Under the pieces are notes generated by a model. It was not told the DNA's origin. It saw only the letters and a program-made list of their open reading frames with translations, and searched no databases. Source: Cymbidium sinense (lineage: Eukaryota; Streptophyta; Magnoliopsida; Asparagales; Orchidaceae). Taken from it: a stretch of 64,000 nt of DNA. The position numbers and the translations under genes are program-made. Location of the stretch: contig CM038229.1 of the NCBI GenBank assembly GCA_021442155.1, positions 70,762,443-70,826,442 on the forward strand. Reading direction: 5' to 3'. This document shows positions 62,735 to 64,000 of this stretch, piece by piece (within the stretch, counting starts at the first letter, position 1; each line of letters opens with the position of its first letter).

Positions 62735-64000
62735 AATTTTTTTTAAGACAAATAAGTAACAAAAATAAAGCGCAATCGTTCATATTATCATTTTTTGTGT
62801 TAATGTAAAAGGCATCTCTACTGATTTCCACTCAACTTCAGAATGGATGTTTTAATAATGTTTATTATTTTTTATTATGGAATAAAAAATAAGATGCTTC
62901 ATATAATCATATCGATTGAATTTTAAAATGCATGTTTTAAGTGATCATGTCTATATATTTTAGCAAAGAGTGACACAACATCTTATCTCAATACTAACAC
63001 CTCAACAAATGTGCTGGCCAAACGTTATAAAAAGACCATTCTTGAGCAGGTAAGATGTTAGTTGAATAATGTAGGTTTATTAAATACATTCTGAGTTGAA
63101 ACAATCTGTACAATTGTCTATTTGATAAATAGGTGTCCATCAACCATTGAGCTCAATGCCCTAAAGATGAATTGAACAACCAAGAGACTACAATAAACGA
63201 AAGTATGTCCGCCATTTTCATATGAAGTTAACCAATTCATTTTAAATTGACAAATAATAGAAGTTCATTATAACATAACCAAATTTAACGTACAAGACTC
63301 TTAAGTTTGTAATGAAAACAGATAAATAAAATGTATCGAAAAAAAGTATATTGTCTAAACCCTAAACTGGACAACCGTCTCCTCCTGCATCGGTCGTGCA
63401 CGGTGGACGATCACATGCGGTGGTTCTTGCGCTATATTGTCGACGTCAGCGTGGTGCCCTCGACATCGCTGCCGAAAAGAATCACAAATATAATAGTGCT
63501 AATATTGTAAAATCTAAGTAGATCAGGGCAACCAGAAAGAGAAAGATAAGCATTATCTTATCAAAAAATGTCATTAACCGTTAATATTATGGCATGACCA
63601 GAATGACCATTTGCATATGCTACAAGTTCTCTGCACCTACATTTTCATCCATTGTGTTTCAATCTATTCATGCATATTCGCCTAACCTTCGAAGTTAGCG
63701 CAACGCGTGACTAATCCATGCTCTACACGATCCAATCGAACGATCTAGTAGAGTATGAAATTCATTTATGTATGCCTATATTATAAAGTGTAAGATCGAC
63801 ACACACGTGAGATGGTCAACCGTCAAATCCCTGCAAGCTTCTCAATGATGCTAATTCCAGAAGGTGACGTCAACCTTAACTGACGATTGACCTCGCACAT
63901 AACTTAGAATTGCTCATCGATAGGCCATAAAAGAAAATAAATAAATTCTCTATTCATTCTTGAAAACAAGTTATTAATAATGAGAAATTTATATTAATCG
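62735..64000. other. Intergenic sequence right of the gene
   Basis: No credible gene. A local GC-richer patch (63360-63480) has no open frame of note. TGACGTCA at 63865-63872 and CACGTG-like text near 63803 are bZIP-type motifs, but nothing ties them to a promoter in this window. Confidence 0.5.

Noticed and set aside
63360..63480. GC-rich patch as a gene start or another element's edge
   Set aside because: No open frame, splice pattern, LTR edge or primer site could be recognised there.

Overview
This is plant nuclear DNA, almost certainly from a large repeat-rich angiosperm genome. It is AT-rich, has no bacterial-type gene packing, and is dominated by nested LTR retrotransposons. One convincing host gene lies near the right end. 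A monocot source is possible because the second half of that gene is GC-rich inside AT-rich surroundings, but the window does not settle this.

Layout. About 59.8 kb is one nest of Ty3/gypsy elements interrupted by a Ty1/copia element. All the gypsy parts belong to one family with very long LTRs (about 7.6-7.9 kb). Its internal order is hairpin-repeat leader, gag, protease, RT, RNase H, second RNase H, integrase, repeat-rich 3' region; the second RNase H points to the Tat/Ogre-like lineage. From left to right: 1-1978, LTR fragment (LTR0) cut by the next element; 1979-9916, LTR1; 9917-23873, internal region INT1; 23874-28454 plus 38141-40796, LTR2, split by a copia composite at 28455-38140; 40797-46750, a second internal region INT2 lacking gag and protease; 46751-49301 plus 56907-59830, LTR3, split by an inverted solo LTR (LTR4, 49302-56906) flanked by GTGG on both sides. 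The backbone is therefore LTR-INT-LTR-INT-LTR. Every retroelement reading frame is broken by stops and frameshifts; none looks autonomous now.

The copia part is [3' end of pol]-LTRa-internal-LTRb. It has a recognisable tRNA-iMet-type primer site, polypurine tracts, and broken gag, zinc knuckles, protease, integrase, RT and RNase H.

From 59831 the sequence leaves the nest: flanking DNA, a long (AT)n-(TTTA)n microsatellite, then an intronless 461-codon gene on the minus strand (60969-62354). It encodes a secretory-pathway membrane protein with a signal peptide, a Lys/Ser/Thr-rich lumenal stretch and about five membrane segments. A TATA box lies about 75 bp upstream of its ATG. The last 1.6 kb is intergenic.

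The most unusual signal is at 10437-12206 in the gypsy leader: about 22 tandem units (period about 75 bp in the main block), each an imperfect inverted repeat. The loop sequence is conserved, while the stem arms change in a paired, compensating way from unit to unit. The LTRs also carry a roughly 1-kb block very dense in TTGAC/GTCAA, the WRKY W-box core. The oldest-looking LTR copy (LTR3) lacks this block.
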